Shown: in pieces, positions 35,306 to 45,262 of the stretch | Layout: each line of letters starts with the position of its first letter | Position numbering within the stretch: the first letter of the stretch is position 1 | Assembly (NCBI RefSeq): GCF_020497125.1 | Contig: NC_059073.1 | Coordinates: 15,769,225 to 15,833,224 of the forward strand | Direction of reading: 5' to 3' | DNA length: 64,000 nt | From: Mauremys mutica | Taxonomy: Eukaryota; Chordata; Testudines; Geoemydidae | Program-made: the position numbers and the translations under genes | Notes under the pieces: model-generated | The model's input: only the letters and a program-made list of their open reading frames with translations | The model's database searches: none | Told to the model about the DNA's origin: nothing

Positions 35306-36495
35306 ATGCCTGTATAACTCATCCTCTGAACCTGAGTCTACTTGAGTGTAATGAGTCATCAGTTACTCACAGGGTTCAGCCAATCCACAGGTGATGTCCC
35401 ACACAGATGATTCCAAGGCAGGTATATAGGCTCTTAAGGGAAGCTGTGTCTCCAGTCTGTTCAACATCACTTTCTAGCCAGGAACACCCCTCTTGCCAGT
35501 AATCTCAGCGTAGTGCCCTTGTTTCTGCTTCAGCCAGCATCTGCTCCAGCCTCAGCTGGCTACCTAGAGATTCTGAATCTTGTCACATCCATTGCAGGTC
35601 ATCACCACTTTTCCATCATTGGCCATTTTGAAATCTCATATAGAGATTAACATGGTGGGAAAGCTTCTCACACTTCCTCCCAGCTTTCTCCAAAACACTC
35701 CTTGTAGCTTCCTCTGTTTGTGGTTCCATAGTTCATCTAGCAAGTGATTTTTTTTCTTAATACCACATTTCCCTGCTTGGCTCAGCTCAGGTCTGTCTCC
35801 CACAATCAGGGACTTCAAACAGCAGGGCTGATTAAAGCTTCAAGGGTCAGAGCTCTGTGACCTTTACCAAGGCAACAATAAACAGACCTGTCCCAGCAGC
35901 TTATTCAGGGGCTCACAGCCCAGTTATTCAACCCATGCACCGAGAACAAACAACCACCAGACTGACCAAATACACCAGTCATGAAGACCTGCTTCCTCCA
36001 AGCACTGAATCTGCAACTCTGGTCTCCAGACTCTCCTGTTAGCTGCATCTGTTTGTGGCACGCTGACTCCCGATCTGAGTGGTTTACAGCTTGGTAAATG
36101 CAGGCTGCCTCAGTGCAGACTTTGTCTCACTTTAAGTGGTTTCCCATCACCATTGCTGACAAACTTGGTCAGATTTCGACTGAGCTGGCTGTCCTCTGGG
36201 AGGCAAATCCATATCAGAAAATAGGGGTTAAATTGGGGGAGGGGGAAGGCAGTGGTACTCTTCCAAGTTCCAGCCACACAATTATCTCTGCCTGTGTGAG
36301 TTGCCACATAGTAGGTTGTGCAGCTCTCTTGCTCTACTGGACTTCTTGAACTTGGCTGCCTCATAGGAGGCTTGAATTCACCTGCACGCCCTGCTAGGCT
36401 TCCTGTGCTTGGTTCCTTGCTGATGGGGCAGGGAGAGGGGAAGTGGTGACATCTCTCAAACAACACTCCCTTGGAGGCTTCTGATGTCAAGCTGT
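35306..36495. other. Unassigned intergenic DNA
   Basis: The C/T-leaning stretch 35430-35620 ('cagccagcatctgctccagc') could be more repeat sequence, but no ends or frames support a class. The 126-codon minus frame 36110-36490 has no domain features. Confidence 0.35.
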
Positions 36496-36499
36496 GAGA

Positions 36500-37557
36500 T
36501 TTTAGCCGGCTTAAAGTCTAGCGGCGCAGCAGGGACAAGGCAGGCTCCCTGCCTGCCCTGGCTCTATGCCACTCCAGAAGGCAGCCAGCATGTCCCTGTG
36601 GCCCCTGGGGGGTCTCCACATACTGCCCCTGCCTACTAGCACTGCCCCCACAGGCCGGGAACGGCGGTGCTGGCAGGCAGGGGAAGCGCATGGAGTCCCC
36701 TCCCCCCCCTGCAGGGATGTGCTGGCTGCTTCCACAAGCAGTGCGGGGTCAGGGCAGGCAGGCAGCCAGCCTTAGCCCCACCGCACTACCAACCGGGGTA
36801 AGTTCTGCCCAGCCCGAGCTTGGACCCCTCACCCCCTCCTACACCCCAATCCCAGCCAGGAGCCCCCTCCTGCACCTGAACTATGTCCCAGAGCTTGTGT
36901 AATGCTGACAAACACCAGCTGTCGGCAGGCGGGATTGAACCTGGGATCTCTGGAGCTTAGTGCATGAGCCTCTACTGCATGAGCTAAAAGCCAGCTGTCT
37001 GTTAGCTAAGGCTGTAGAGCAAACTCATTTAACTCTCTCTCTAAGTGGTTTTGATGCCACTAGATGGGACAGACCACCACACCCAGGATGCATGTGGGTT
37101 ACACCAGCACCCTGCACCCCCTGCCCCAGTTCTGAGCCCCCTCCCACAGCCAGCACTCCAAACCCCCTCCCGCACCCAAACTCCCCCCCAGAACCTCCCC
37201 CTGCCTCCCCACCCCATCCCCTGCCCCAGCTGTGAGCCCCCTCCTGCACCCAAATACCCTCCCAGAGCTTGCACCCTGCACCCCCTCCTACACCCCAACC
37301 CCCTGCCCCAGGCTCAGCCCGGAGTCTCCTCCCTCACTCAGAACCCCTTGGCCCCGGCCCAGAGCCTGCACCCCCTCCCGCAACCCAACTCCCTGTCCCA
37401 GCCAGCTGAAAGTGAGTGAGGGTGGAGGAGAGCGAGCATCGGAGGGAGGGGGTATGGAATTAGTGGTGCATGGTCTCAGAGAAGGGGTATGGCAGGGGCG
37501 TGGCCTCAGGGCAAGGGGCAGGTTTGGGTTTGTGTGATTAGACAGTTGGCAACCCTA
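36500..37557. mobile_element. G+C-rich, probably hAT-type element with internal degenerate CCCCCTCC repeats
   Basis: The right end 'gacagttggcaaccctaa' (37540-37557) is the inverse of a TAGGGTTGCCAACTGTC terminus known from reptile hAT-like elements. The body is strongly C-rich on the plus strand, with degenerate units of the form CCCCCTCCxGCACCCxAA at 36825-36880 and 37105-37400. The left half (36510-36790) is a G+C-rich inverted structure. The left boundary is a guess. A 181-bp repeat is inserted at 36920-37100. All frames here are low-complexity. Confidence 0.5.
36920..37100 (-). mobile_element. tRNA-related SINE-like repeat, 181 bp, with 8-bp duplication
   Basis: On the minus strand a pol III A-box-like word TAGCTCATGCAGTAGAGG (36968-36985) is followed by a B-box-like GGTTCAATCCC (36931-36941) at tRNA spacing. 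The plus strand reads as the complement of a tRNA body ('gggattgaacctgggatctc'). The direct repeat ACACCAGC flanks it (36912-36919 and 37101-37108). It interrupts a G+C-rich element. The tRNA-like part is at its 3' side, which is unusual for a SINE; a MITE that captured a tRNA-like sequence is an alternative. Confidence 0.65.
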
Positions 37558-37559
37558 AG

Positions 37560-38535
37560 GGACTTGGGCCCACCAGGCTGCAGTATCAGTCTCTCTCTAG
37601 CCCAAGGGATGTTTATTTATACAAAGCAGAAAAGCTCCAACAGGAAAGTCCGAGAAAGCACCAATTGTAAATAGTCGGAAGACTGTTAGCCAGGGTGCTC
37701 ACCTTAAAAGTGGTCGATGCAGGTTCAAATCTGTGCTTTTGGAAGTGTCTTCTTTGTCCTGATGTGTAAAGGGATTTATTTATTTAGAAATCTTAGTAAA
37801 TTTTCACAGGATGAGAAAACCATTTCCCACCCAGCTCTGGGCCAGGCCTTTGGAGAGAAGGAAACAGGAGAATCATTGTGCTGATCTTGCACTGGAGCAG
37901 GTAAGGGAGGAAGGTTAGCACTCAGAAGGGAACCGGCAAAATAGCTTGAGAGCTGTCACTGTTAAATATGCCCACTCATGTTTCTCAGCATGTCCAGGCA
38001 TATTTTCCAGCACTCGTAAGCCAGCCTCTCCATATGCTCCCAAACAATAATTTTCAAATGCAAGCTTACTCACCAGGCCAGATTCCCCGAGCTCTCTGAT
38101 CGCTCACAGTGTTTGCTTCATTTAAGGTGACATTTCATTAAACGACCAAGGGCAGAGCTTGTTTCACCATAGCGTGCACGTGTGTGTAATAGCTTGATGA
38201 CTCGTTTTAAAAAAAGAAAAAAAGGAAGCAATTGGTTTTTACCTTTTCAGACGTGAATCTTTCTTCCAGACACCAGCACTGAAGTGGCATGAATAAAAGC
38301 CATGTGGCATAACAGCGGCTCTGCTGATTTTTGAAATCCATAGCCGCAAAACAAACTCCTGCTCAATCCTTTTCCAGTTGCATCTGAACCAAATGGATAC
38401 ATTGTTGTGGGGTTACTTAGAGAGGTGATATTATTCAGTTGTCTAAGGTGACTGAAAAGTTGGAGGGTGATATAATATTTTATCCCAGGAACTCAAAGTA
38501 TTAAACAATGTTTGTGCCCCCTCAGTGAGTAAAAG
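37560..38535. other. Unassigned intergenic DNA
   Basis: No gene recognised. An A-rich run lies at 38209-38228. 37940-38170 is mixed-composition with no repeat I can name. Confidence 0.4.
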
Positions 38536-38539
38536 AAGC

Positions 38540-38680
38540 AGTACTGGCCCCGTTTACATATAGAGAAATAGAGGCACAGAAATGTTAAGTGACTGTACAA
38601 GACTGCACAGCACATCACTAGCATGGCTAGAACTCAAAAGTCCATTCTCAACCATTATACCATATTTCCTCACCATTGAC
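38540..38680 (-). mobile_element. MIR-type CORE-SINE
   Basis: The plus strand shows 'agaaatagaggcacagaaat', 'gttaagtgactgtacaaga' and 'attctcaaccattataccat', the complement of the MIR core and head, including the TGGTTxAGA A-box area. Diverged but ordered. Confidence 0.7.
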
Positions 38681-39998
38681 TTTATCATCCCTCAATGACC
38701 AATTGCTTTATCTGGCCACATGGAAAGTAGGGAAAAGCCACTTCTGAGGGCAGTGTTCCCTCCAAACAAAGGGTTTCTCATGGATCTGTTGTTACAATGG
38801 GGTTTTCTGAACTCAAAACTATGGTAACTCATCTTTGTTTTCCAGGTGGTTTCAGGATATAAATCAATGGGGATGCAGCTCCTCTGTCTGATAAATGGTT
38901 GGTACACACAAGAGTGCTTTCACCCCAAAATCCTTGTTTTTATTCATCCTAAAGCACGCGTCTAAAATAACTATAATCTAGAGCATCCCAGATATAGTTA
39001 CCCAAAGTCTGAGATGGTGTTAAGTGGCCAGCAGTAGGTTTCCTGTCTGTTAAACCCTATTCCCGGGCGTCTCTCCACCAGACAGACCTATCTCCTATGC
39101 AGTCTTCTCCCCAACTGAGCTCCCTCAGTCTAATTAAAAGTCCACCTCATCTGGCCAGGAGATAATTAATTAAATACCCCTGTAGGTGAAGAGCATGACT
39201 AATTGGGGTTCTTTCCCTTCTGTTGCAGGTGACAGGGGTAAGCCTCATCACAATTACTATGTAGGGGAGTTAAGTGGCTCTGAGTTATTTCCCTGCAGAA
39301 CATCAGTAAGAGAGTCTACTTGCTTTCAGCTTATGCCCTCTTGGAGAACAAGAGAAATCCCCTGTGTGGTTTTGGAGGGTGTTTTACTGCATGGGAAAAA
39401 TAATCAGCTATGTCTTGATTTATCCTTTATTTACTGGGGCTAAGCCAACAGGAGGGACAGTCATGTGACTATAGAGTTCCCATTTGATTCCCTGTTGGCC
39501 AGATTCCAGTCGTCGTATTCATGTTGAGTAATACTATACAGTGCAAGTAGCACTAATGAAGTCAATGGAAGCAATTCCGGCTCTACTGAGGTCAATGGCA
39601 GAACTCCCATTCACTTCAACACAAGACTTCTTGCAGAATAAATGACTATTCAGGCTGAGTAAGGATGAAAAAATCCAGGTCTCTGTGCACTACAATAGGT
39701 AAAGGAAATATGCAAATTACTTTTTAATAGAGCTGCACCAAAACACTAGTGCCCTCTCTAATCACATACACAGATAGAGAGAGAGAGCACAAATCACAAT
39801 GGGCTACATCAATTTGGACCATACTTTGCTTTCAGTCATATCACTGGAAATCAGAACCTAGTCCCCAAAGTCAGTGTAATTCACTTACATTTACCCCAGT
39901 ATAAGTAGGGGAAGAATTTGTTCTGTTGCATTTCTTATCAATATTATTGATTATTAGTTTTACAAAAGCAGCTAGAGGTCCAACCAGCCCTGGAGCCT
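38681..39998. other. Unassigned DNA with short old foldback words
   Basis: 39555-39625 holds 'gaagtcaatggaagcaattc' and 'actcccattcacttcaac', the recurrent foldback word family. 39771-39787 is a short (GA)n. No gene supported; the 85-codon frame at 39186-39443 lacks features. Confidence 0.4.
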
Positions 39999-39999
39999 C

Positions 40000-40207
40000 A
40001 GTCTTCTATACGCAGCACGCAGAGTGAGAGATGGTCCTTGCCCTGAAGAGTTCATGGTTTAAATAGACAAGCCAGAGAAGAGCTATAGGGGAAAGGGGAA
40101 ACAGAGAGGTGGATGGCTTGTGCACAGCAGATCAGTGGCAGAGTAGGGAACAGAACCCATGTCTCTGAGTTTCCAGTACACTAACCATTAGACAATGCTA
40201 CCCCTCA
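40000..40207 (-). mobile_element. MIR/L2-like composite fragment
   Basis: The plus strand has 'gagatggtccttgccctgaa' and 'gagttcatggtttaaataga' (complement of L2 tail wording), then 'agcagatcagtggcagagta', 'acagaacccatgtctctga' and 'actaaccattagacaatgct' (complement of the MIR head). The SINE and its L2-type tail appear in one unit, as expected for L2-mobilised SINEs. Confidence 0.6.
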
Positions 40208-40394
40208 GGTTAGCTCTGTAATGCCTTTATCTCAAAGGATAAGTGCACTCTAGAAACACTAAACCTGCAGTACCCCTCCCTTCTGGAATGTAGCCACCAT
40301 GGGTGTAGATGGCAGCCGCCCAACGATCAGTGCACAGCTTAACCGTCAGGGTAGGGCTAAGACACCATGGAATCGTGAATGTGCCAAGGGGTTT

Positions 40395-40611
40395 TTAGGA
40401 TATGTCTACATTGCAATTAAAAACCTTTGCCAGCTAACTGGGGCTCCAGGGCTCGGGCTGCGGGGCTGTTTAATTGCAGTCTAGACTCCCACGTGGCAGG
40501 ATCCTAAAGCATGGGCACCAGTCACGGATTTAAATTAAACAGCCCCACAGCCTGAGCCCTGCTCTCTCAAGCCAGCTGCAGGTGTCTAATTGCAGTGAAA
40601 ACATACCCTTA
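40395..40611. mobile_element. Foldback MITE (TTAGGRTATGTCTACA termini), ~217 bp
   Basis: The left end 'ttaggatatgtctacattgc' and the right end 'agtgaaaacatacccttaa' are inverted. The arms repeat 'gctgcggggctgtttaatt' against 'aattaaacagccccacagcc'. The whole element folds into a hairpin centred near 40500. A TTAA lies at the right end (40609-40612) and TTTA at the left, so a TTAA-type duplication is possible but not clean. Confidence 0.7.
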
Positions 40612-40612
40612 A

Positions 40613-41760
40613 TGTACATGCAGAGTACGTAAGACTTCGGTTTTAAGGCTTCGTCAAAAAAAACAAAAAAACAACAACACTCTCTCCCCCTGTAAACTGT
40701 ATATCTCACATACATACATAAATTTACAACGGATTAAAAGTTCAGTCAGCCACACTACATTTCAATCTTGGGGTTGCAGGGAGTTGAGTTATTTCACACC
40801 TGAATGCTTACACCACTAAGCCATCGCCTTCTGGCTAGAAGGTCTAGCTTCCAGGAAGACAGCACGGCAGAGTATGTCTAAGATTGCAGGTTTGATCTTA
40901 TGACGTTAAAAAAAACTACCTGAAAGAAGCAGCCTAGCCACCTGCCACCCTGATTACATACTGTTCTGTGCTATAATTTTAAAACAAGCTGCACACATCC
41001 ACATCAAAGCAATTAATTGCATGCTCACAGCCACGCATCCCCCAGTCATTCACGGTTGGCTTTAACAAAGTGAGATATACTTATAAGTTTAAATAAACAT
41101 TTTTAAAAAAAATCAAGGACTTTGAGGAAGTTAATTTAAATGGAAAGATCCATGTAAGTGAAACAACAGAGTGAGCCGTATCACCAGAAGCAAATTAGCA
41201 TTGCATATTCCCTTCTGGCTATGCAAAAGGATACCCCATGCTGAGCTTCATCGTTCAATGGTGTAGAAACAGACAGTGGGCAGCAGGCCCATTGAGCCTT
41301 GTTGCAGGCATGCCTTTTTTTCTACAAAGGAAAGCTGAAAAATAATTTGATGCTGCCCCACAGTCAGTTTGCCTTATTACATTAGGGATGTATTTAAACC
41401 TGACACAGATGAAATAGTCAGATCCGGTTGATCTGAATGGGTTTTCAAACTCTGCTGTTGTCGATTTTTTGGAGTAACCTGTCTAAACGCTCAGTGATCC
41501 ATAAAGTCTAAAAAACTGTCCACTTAAATCCTTCAGCTAAGAAGACATATGGGGAAGGGAAGTGCTGATTAAGCAGGCATTATTTCAACACCGACAGTTG
41601 TTTTTCTACTCTACTGAGACACAACACTATAGGCATAATGCCATTAAACTAATACCTTGTGCTTATTCAACTCCTTTACTCCTAAGATCTGAAATCTTGT
41701 ACAGATGTAAATGAAACCTCACAAAACCCCTGTGCACTAGACTAGATTCTTTAACTAGAG
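40613..41760. other. Unassigned intergenic DNA
   Basis: An A-run with ACAAC words at 40655-40680 and another A-run at about 41100-41112. No gene or named repeat. Confidence 0.4.
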
Positions 41761-41774
41761 ACCAGGCTGAGACC

Positions 41775-41918
41775 TAATGGAAGGCAGAGATTATTCCACA
41801 TCTGTCTGCTGTGGGATCCTTATACCTGCCTGTGAGGCATCTGGCGCTGGTCGCTGTAAAGATACTCAACTAGATGGACCTCAGGGATGATCCATTCTGG
41901 TAATTCCTACATTCCTAT
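41775..41918 (+). mobile_element. LINE 3' tail, second CR1-like lineage
   Basis: The words 'ggcatctggcgctggtcgct', 'caactagatggacctcaggg' and terminal 'attcctacattcctat' octamers match the 3' untranslated end of the lineage also seen at 17.2, 21.4 and 59 kb. No ORF remains. A short hAT MITE sits in its terminal octamers. Confidence 0.7.
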
Positions 41919-42046
41919 TAGGGTGACCAGATAGCGACTGTCAAAAAAACGGGACAGGGGGTGTGGGGGGGGTCATAGGCGCCTATGAAGAAAAAGTCCT
42001 CCAAAATGGGACTGTTCCTATAAAAATGGGACATCTGGTCACCCTA
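41919..42046. mobile_element. hAT-type MITE (TAGGGTGACCAGAT termini), 128 bp
   Basis: The termini TAGGGTGACCAGAT and ATCTGGTCACCCTA are perfect 14-bp inverted repeats. ATTCCTAT flanks both sides (41911-41918 and 42047-42054), fitting an 8-bp duplication. The host LINE tail itself consists of ATTCCTAT-like octamers, so the duplication could be pre-existing tandem units. The interior is a G-run ('gggggtgtggggggggtc') and an inverted 'aaaatgggac' word. Confidence 0.85.
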
Positions 42047-42054
42047 ATTCCTAT

Positions 42055-43430
42055 TCAGTTTGTATCTGAGGTTTTGGTTTTCTGCTTTATAAAGATAAGG
42101 ACCATTCACAATGTTTGCATCTAGGTCTAGTTTTGGATTCTGAGCACCCCTACATTTCGGATGTGTTTGCATCCGTGGTTTGAAGATGATTTGTTGTAAA
42201 AAGGAAACCCAAACAAACAAACAAACCCAAGCTAAGATTCCCCAGGCAGTGCATCATCATTGCTTTGGTGCTGGCATGGACTTATTTCAAACAATTGTGG
42301 TTCACAGAGATTGAGCAAACGTTTAGCAGAAGTCAGAGCAGAGCTGCACAGGAGAGCTGTGTGAAATGTGACCGGAGAAGGTGCTCAGAGGGTGGAGCTA
42401 ATAGAATTATGCCGGTTTATTCCAGCTGAGAAACTGGGCCAATAGTAACTAAATCTAAAAACTGCTCAAACGTCCCTGGTTTTTTGGACTTCATCACAAA
42501 CACAAAATTCAGCCTGGATCTGAGCCGTTCATTCCTGTTTTGATGAGCTCCCTAAATGAGTTCCTAGTTATTCTTGAAGGGCCGTATCCAAAGCCCATTG
42601 AAGTCCAATTGACTTGGACCGTGGCTTTGGATCAGGCCTTTAGGTGGAAACTACAGGAAGCTTAGGAGTTCCACCCAGTTTTGATTCAAAACAAGGGAAC
42701 CCTCAGCAGTTTTGCTTTGAGTTTTAGGGCTGTCAAACCCTGAAACTCAAAATAAAGTCCACAGGCTTCATTGGGGCCTTCCTGGTAATTGCTGTGTTCG
42801 TGACGGGTGAGTGATTAGCCTGGGTACGCACACCAGTGGCGGTGTGTGAGGGCACACTTCATTTCTAGGACTATGGCAAGCAAATGGCTTCTTAGGATAC
42901 TAGGGGGTATATATGGGAACAGCAACTACTGCATCTCAGGAGGGTCAACCATTTTTGAAATTTTTGATGAGAAGTTTTTGCAAACTTGTTTTTTGCATTC
43001 CTCAGCCAGCTCTCGCTGTCTTGCTATAGGAGTGCTATAAGGCACTAGTCCCTGACTGCCACCTACTGCAAAAGGGGTCGATGTCTCTGGTCTTGCCTTA
43101 TTTAGAACTTTACTCGTTATGCAGTCCCATTGACTTCTATGAGATACTTGCAGAGCAAGGGGCTACTCGTGGTGAGTAGAGGTATCAGAATCTGGAGCTA
43201 AGCGAGAGAGATGGTAAACAATGTACGGTAAAAGCGAGGAAGATTAAAATATGTACACTGAACTCTTAAAGAGACCACTCAAGGGCCAAGCATATCCTGT
43301 ATATGTGTCAACTCATTTCTCTCCAGACAAGGCAATAAAGTACTCCCTGCAGTCTAAACCATCCTAGCTACTTGCATGAGAGAAAGGATAGGCCAGGGAA
43401 TCGAGCACGAGCTCAGGATTCCTAAACACC
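42055..43430. other. Unassigned DNA with one short foldback
   Basis: 42580-42645 is a palindromic pair, 'tatccaaagcccattgaagt' against 'cgtggctttggatcaggcc', the clearest copy of the recurrent foldback family. An (AAAC)n-like run is at 42208-42230. No gene supported. Confidence 0.45.
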
Positions 43431-43434
43431 CAGT

Positions 43435-43628
43435 TCAATTCGCTGGTTTGCAACAGCCCTCCTTTGTGACTGTTAGCAATCCACTTTGTCTCTCTGCCTC
43501 GGTTCCCCAGCGGCAAAATAATAATAATAGGACTTTCCTTACTTGCAGGGTGTTAAGAGAATAAATGTGTTAAAGATTCTGCAGTGTGTTCAAACACTGC
43601 AGTAATGGGGGCCATATAAATGCTAAGG
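43435..43628 (+). mobile_element. MIR-type CORE-SINE
   Basis: The plus strand shows 'tttgtctctctgcctcggtt', 'ccccagcggcaaaataataa' and 'cttgcagggtgttaagagaa', the core and 3' part of MIR, ending 'gggggccatataaatgctaa'. An (AAT)n tract lies in the middle. Confidence 0.7.
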
Positions 43629-43630
43629 AA

Positions 43631-44344
43631 AAATAGATAGCCAGAACAAACACGATATTTATCGAATGACACACAGCTGATGAACAATTTAATTTCTTGT
43701 TAATCACGTAATATAAAACATAGTAACTTGATTCTAATTCTAAACTCATTTCAGTATTTCAGGATTTTTTTTAAAGAGTAGATATAAATATCTCCCGACA
43801 TGTAGATATAAATATGCTCTGTATGTACAGAATCAGTAGAACACAATGACATATAATACTCAGTCTTCAACATTGTGTTAGGGTGAAATTAGCAAACTGT
43901 GAGATAAATGGTTTCTGAAGTCTCAATCCCTAGCAACTCTTTGGCATATTAAAGTGTCAAGAGTATAAATCCTGCTTAATTCAAAAATTTTAATTGGTGT
44001 TTGATATCTCTCAATATAAGCAGGATCACATAGACCCATGAGAGCTAAAAAAAGAAAACTCTCCTTTTCATAAGAAACATAATGGTGCAAGTGCATTGTA
44101 ATTTGGGTCTGGGCTTACAGACATCTCCTGGTGGTTGTACAGTTGTTTCAGTTCAGTTGATGTCAGCACCCAACAATGTCATGCGGAGAAAAAAAATCGC
44201 TTCACTATAGAATTTACATAAGACTAGAGCTGAAGAATTGAAAAAGATCCCTCATAAAAGGAGATTAAATGTTGAATTCATAATCTTCTAAAGGATTGCA
44301 TATGCATGTGCCTGCATGCCTCTGCGTGTATAAATACACATACA
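43631..44344. other. A+T-rich unassigned DNA
   Basis: Includes an imperfect duplication of 'gtagatataaatat' at about 43780 and 43802. No gene or named repeat. Confidence 0.45.
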
Positions 44345-44352
44345 CTGTAGAA

Positions 44353-44685
44353 CAGGGTTTCTCAAACAGGGGTCGCCGCTTGTGTAGGGAAAGGCCCTGG
44401 CGGGCCGGGCCGGTGTGTTTACCTGCCCCGTCCACAGGTCCGGCTGATCGCGGCTTCCACTGGCCGCGGAGCGCTGCTCCGGGCCAGTGGGAGCTGCTGG
44501 AAGTGCCAGCCAGTAAGTCCCTTGGCCCACGCTGCTTCTAGCAGCTCCCATTGGCCTGAAGCAGCGATCCGCAGCCAGTGGGAGCCGCGATCGGCCGGAC
44601 CTGTGGACGGGGCAGGTAAACACACCGGCCCAGCCCACCAGGGGCTTTCCCTACACAAGCAGCAACCCCTGTTTGAGAAACCCTG
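44353..44685. mobile_element. Palindromic hAT MITE, 333 bp, copy 1
   Basis: The perfect 8-bp direct repeat CTGTAGAA flanks it (44345-44352 and 44686-44693). The termini CAGGGTTTCTCAAACAGGGG are inverted almost exactly at the other end. The inverted arms extend about 160 bp each, nearly to a short centre around 'agtaagtccctt', so either strand can fold into one long hairpin. The termini fit the CAGxGGTTCTCAAAC hAT family. Long frames occur on both strands because the element is G+C-rich; none is real. Confidence 0.93.
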
Positions 44686-44799
44686 CTGTAGAAATATATA
44701 CACAAACACTGAGCTCTGGGCATGAGACAGTCTTATTTTCACTGTTGTTCCTAAACAGGTCCTAAGTGACTTAGTCCTGGGTGCACAAAAGGAGTTTGG

Positions 44800-45035
44800 C
44801 ATGGGCAGCGCGTGAACTTCCCATTCGGGGAGGCTCACCCCCAGCTCTTCCCCTTCCTCACAAGGTCCCTCTCCTTCCCGCCCCCCGGAGCCCTGAGCCC
44901 TCCACTGTGTGGCCTGAGGAACCTCAGCCCAGCCTGCCTGAATCCTGACCCACCAGTTGGCCTGAGTCCCGGCTGCCCTGCCCCAGCTCTGGGCCAGCAG
45001 GCCCAATCTTCAGGTGGCCCCAGTCCTGGGCTGGC
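44800..45035. repeat. C-rich unclassified repeat-like block
   Basis: C/T-rich on the plus strand ('cccattcggggaggctcacc', 'cctgccccagctctgggcca'), in sharp contrast to its A+T-rich surroundings. It adjoins the MITE-like block at 45041. The class is not resolved. Confidence 0.35.
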
Positions 45036-45040
45036 CTAGT

Positions 45041-45262
45041 CTAGTGAAGACCTGCTATATCTATGGCAGAGCATCCTCCCATCGACCCCGGTACTCCTGC
45101 TCCCTGAAAAGATTAAGGAAAGTCTCCTGTCGACGCGGCACAGAGAAGACAACACGGTAAGTCGTCCTAGGCTACGTTGACTCCAACTACGTTATTCACA
45201 TAGCTGGAGTAGTGTAATTTAGGTTGACGTACCCCTGTAGTGAAGACAAGCCTTCAGGGAAT
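45041..45262. mobile_element. MITE, right half (TAGTGAAGACAAGCC terminus)
   Basis: The right end 'tgtagtgaagacaagcctt' with internal inverted words 'ctacgttattcacatagct' and 'taggttgacgtacccc' matches a recurrent reptile foldback family. The left end lacks the inverted terminus, so this copy is truncated or rearranged there. Confidence 0.5.

Noticed and set aside
36920..37000. Functional tRNA gene
   Set aside because: A and B box words are present, but the acceptor stem and cloverleaf do not close, and the unit is part of a repeat with its own target duplication.
36960..37537. Pro-rich frames of 91-124 codons resembling a proline-rich protein
   Set aside because: They are degenerate CCCCCTCC units of a repeat, read in several frames at once.
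43780..43815. Tandem repeat of 'gtagatataaatat'
   Set aside because: Only two imperfect copies; too little to call a satellite.
44288..45006. 195-codon and 116-codon minus frames
   Set aside because: They run through the palindromic hAT MITE; similar frames appear in copy 2 and on both strands because the element is G+C-rich and self-complementary.
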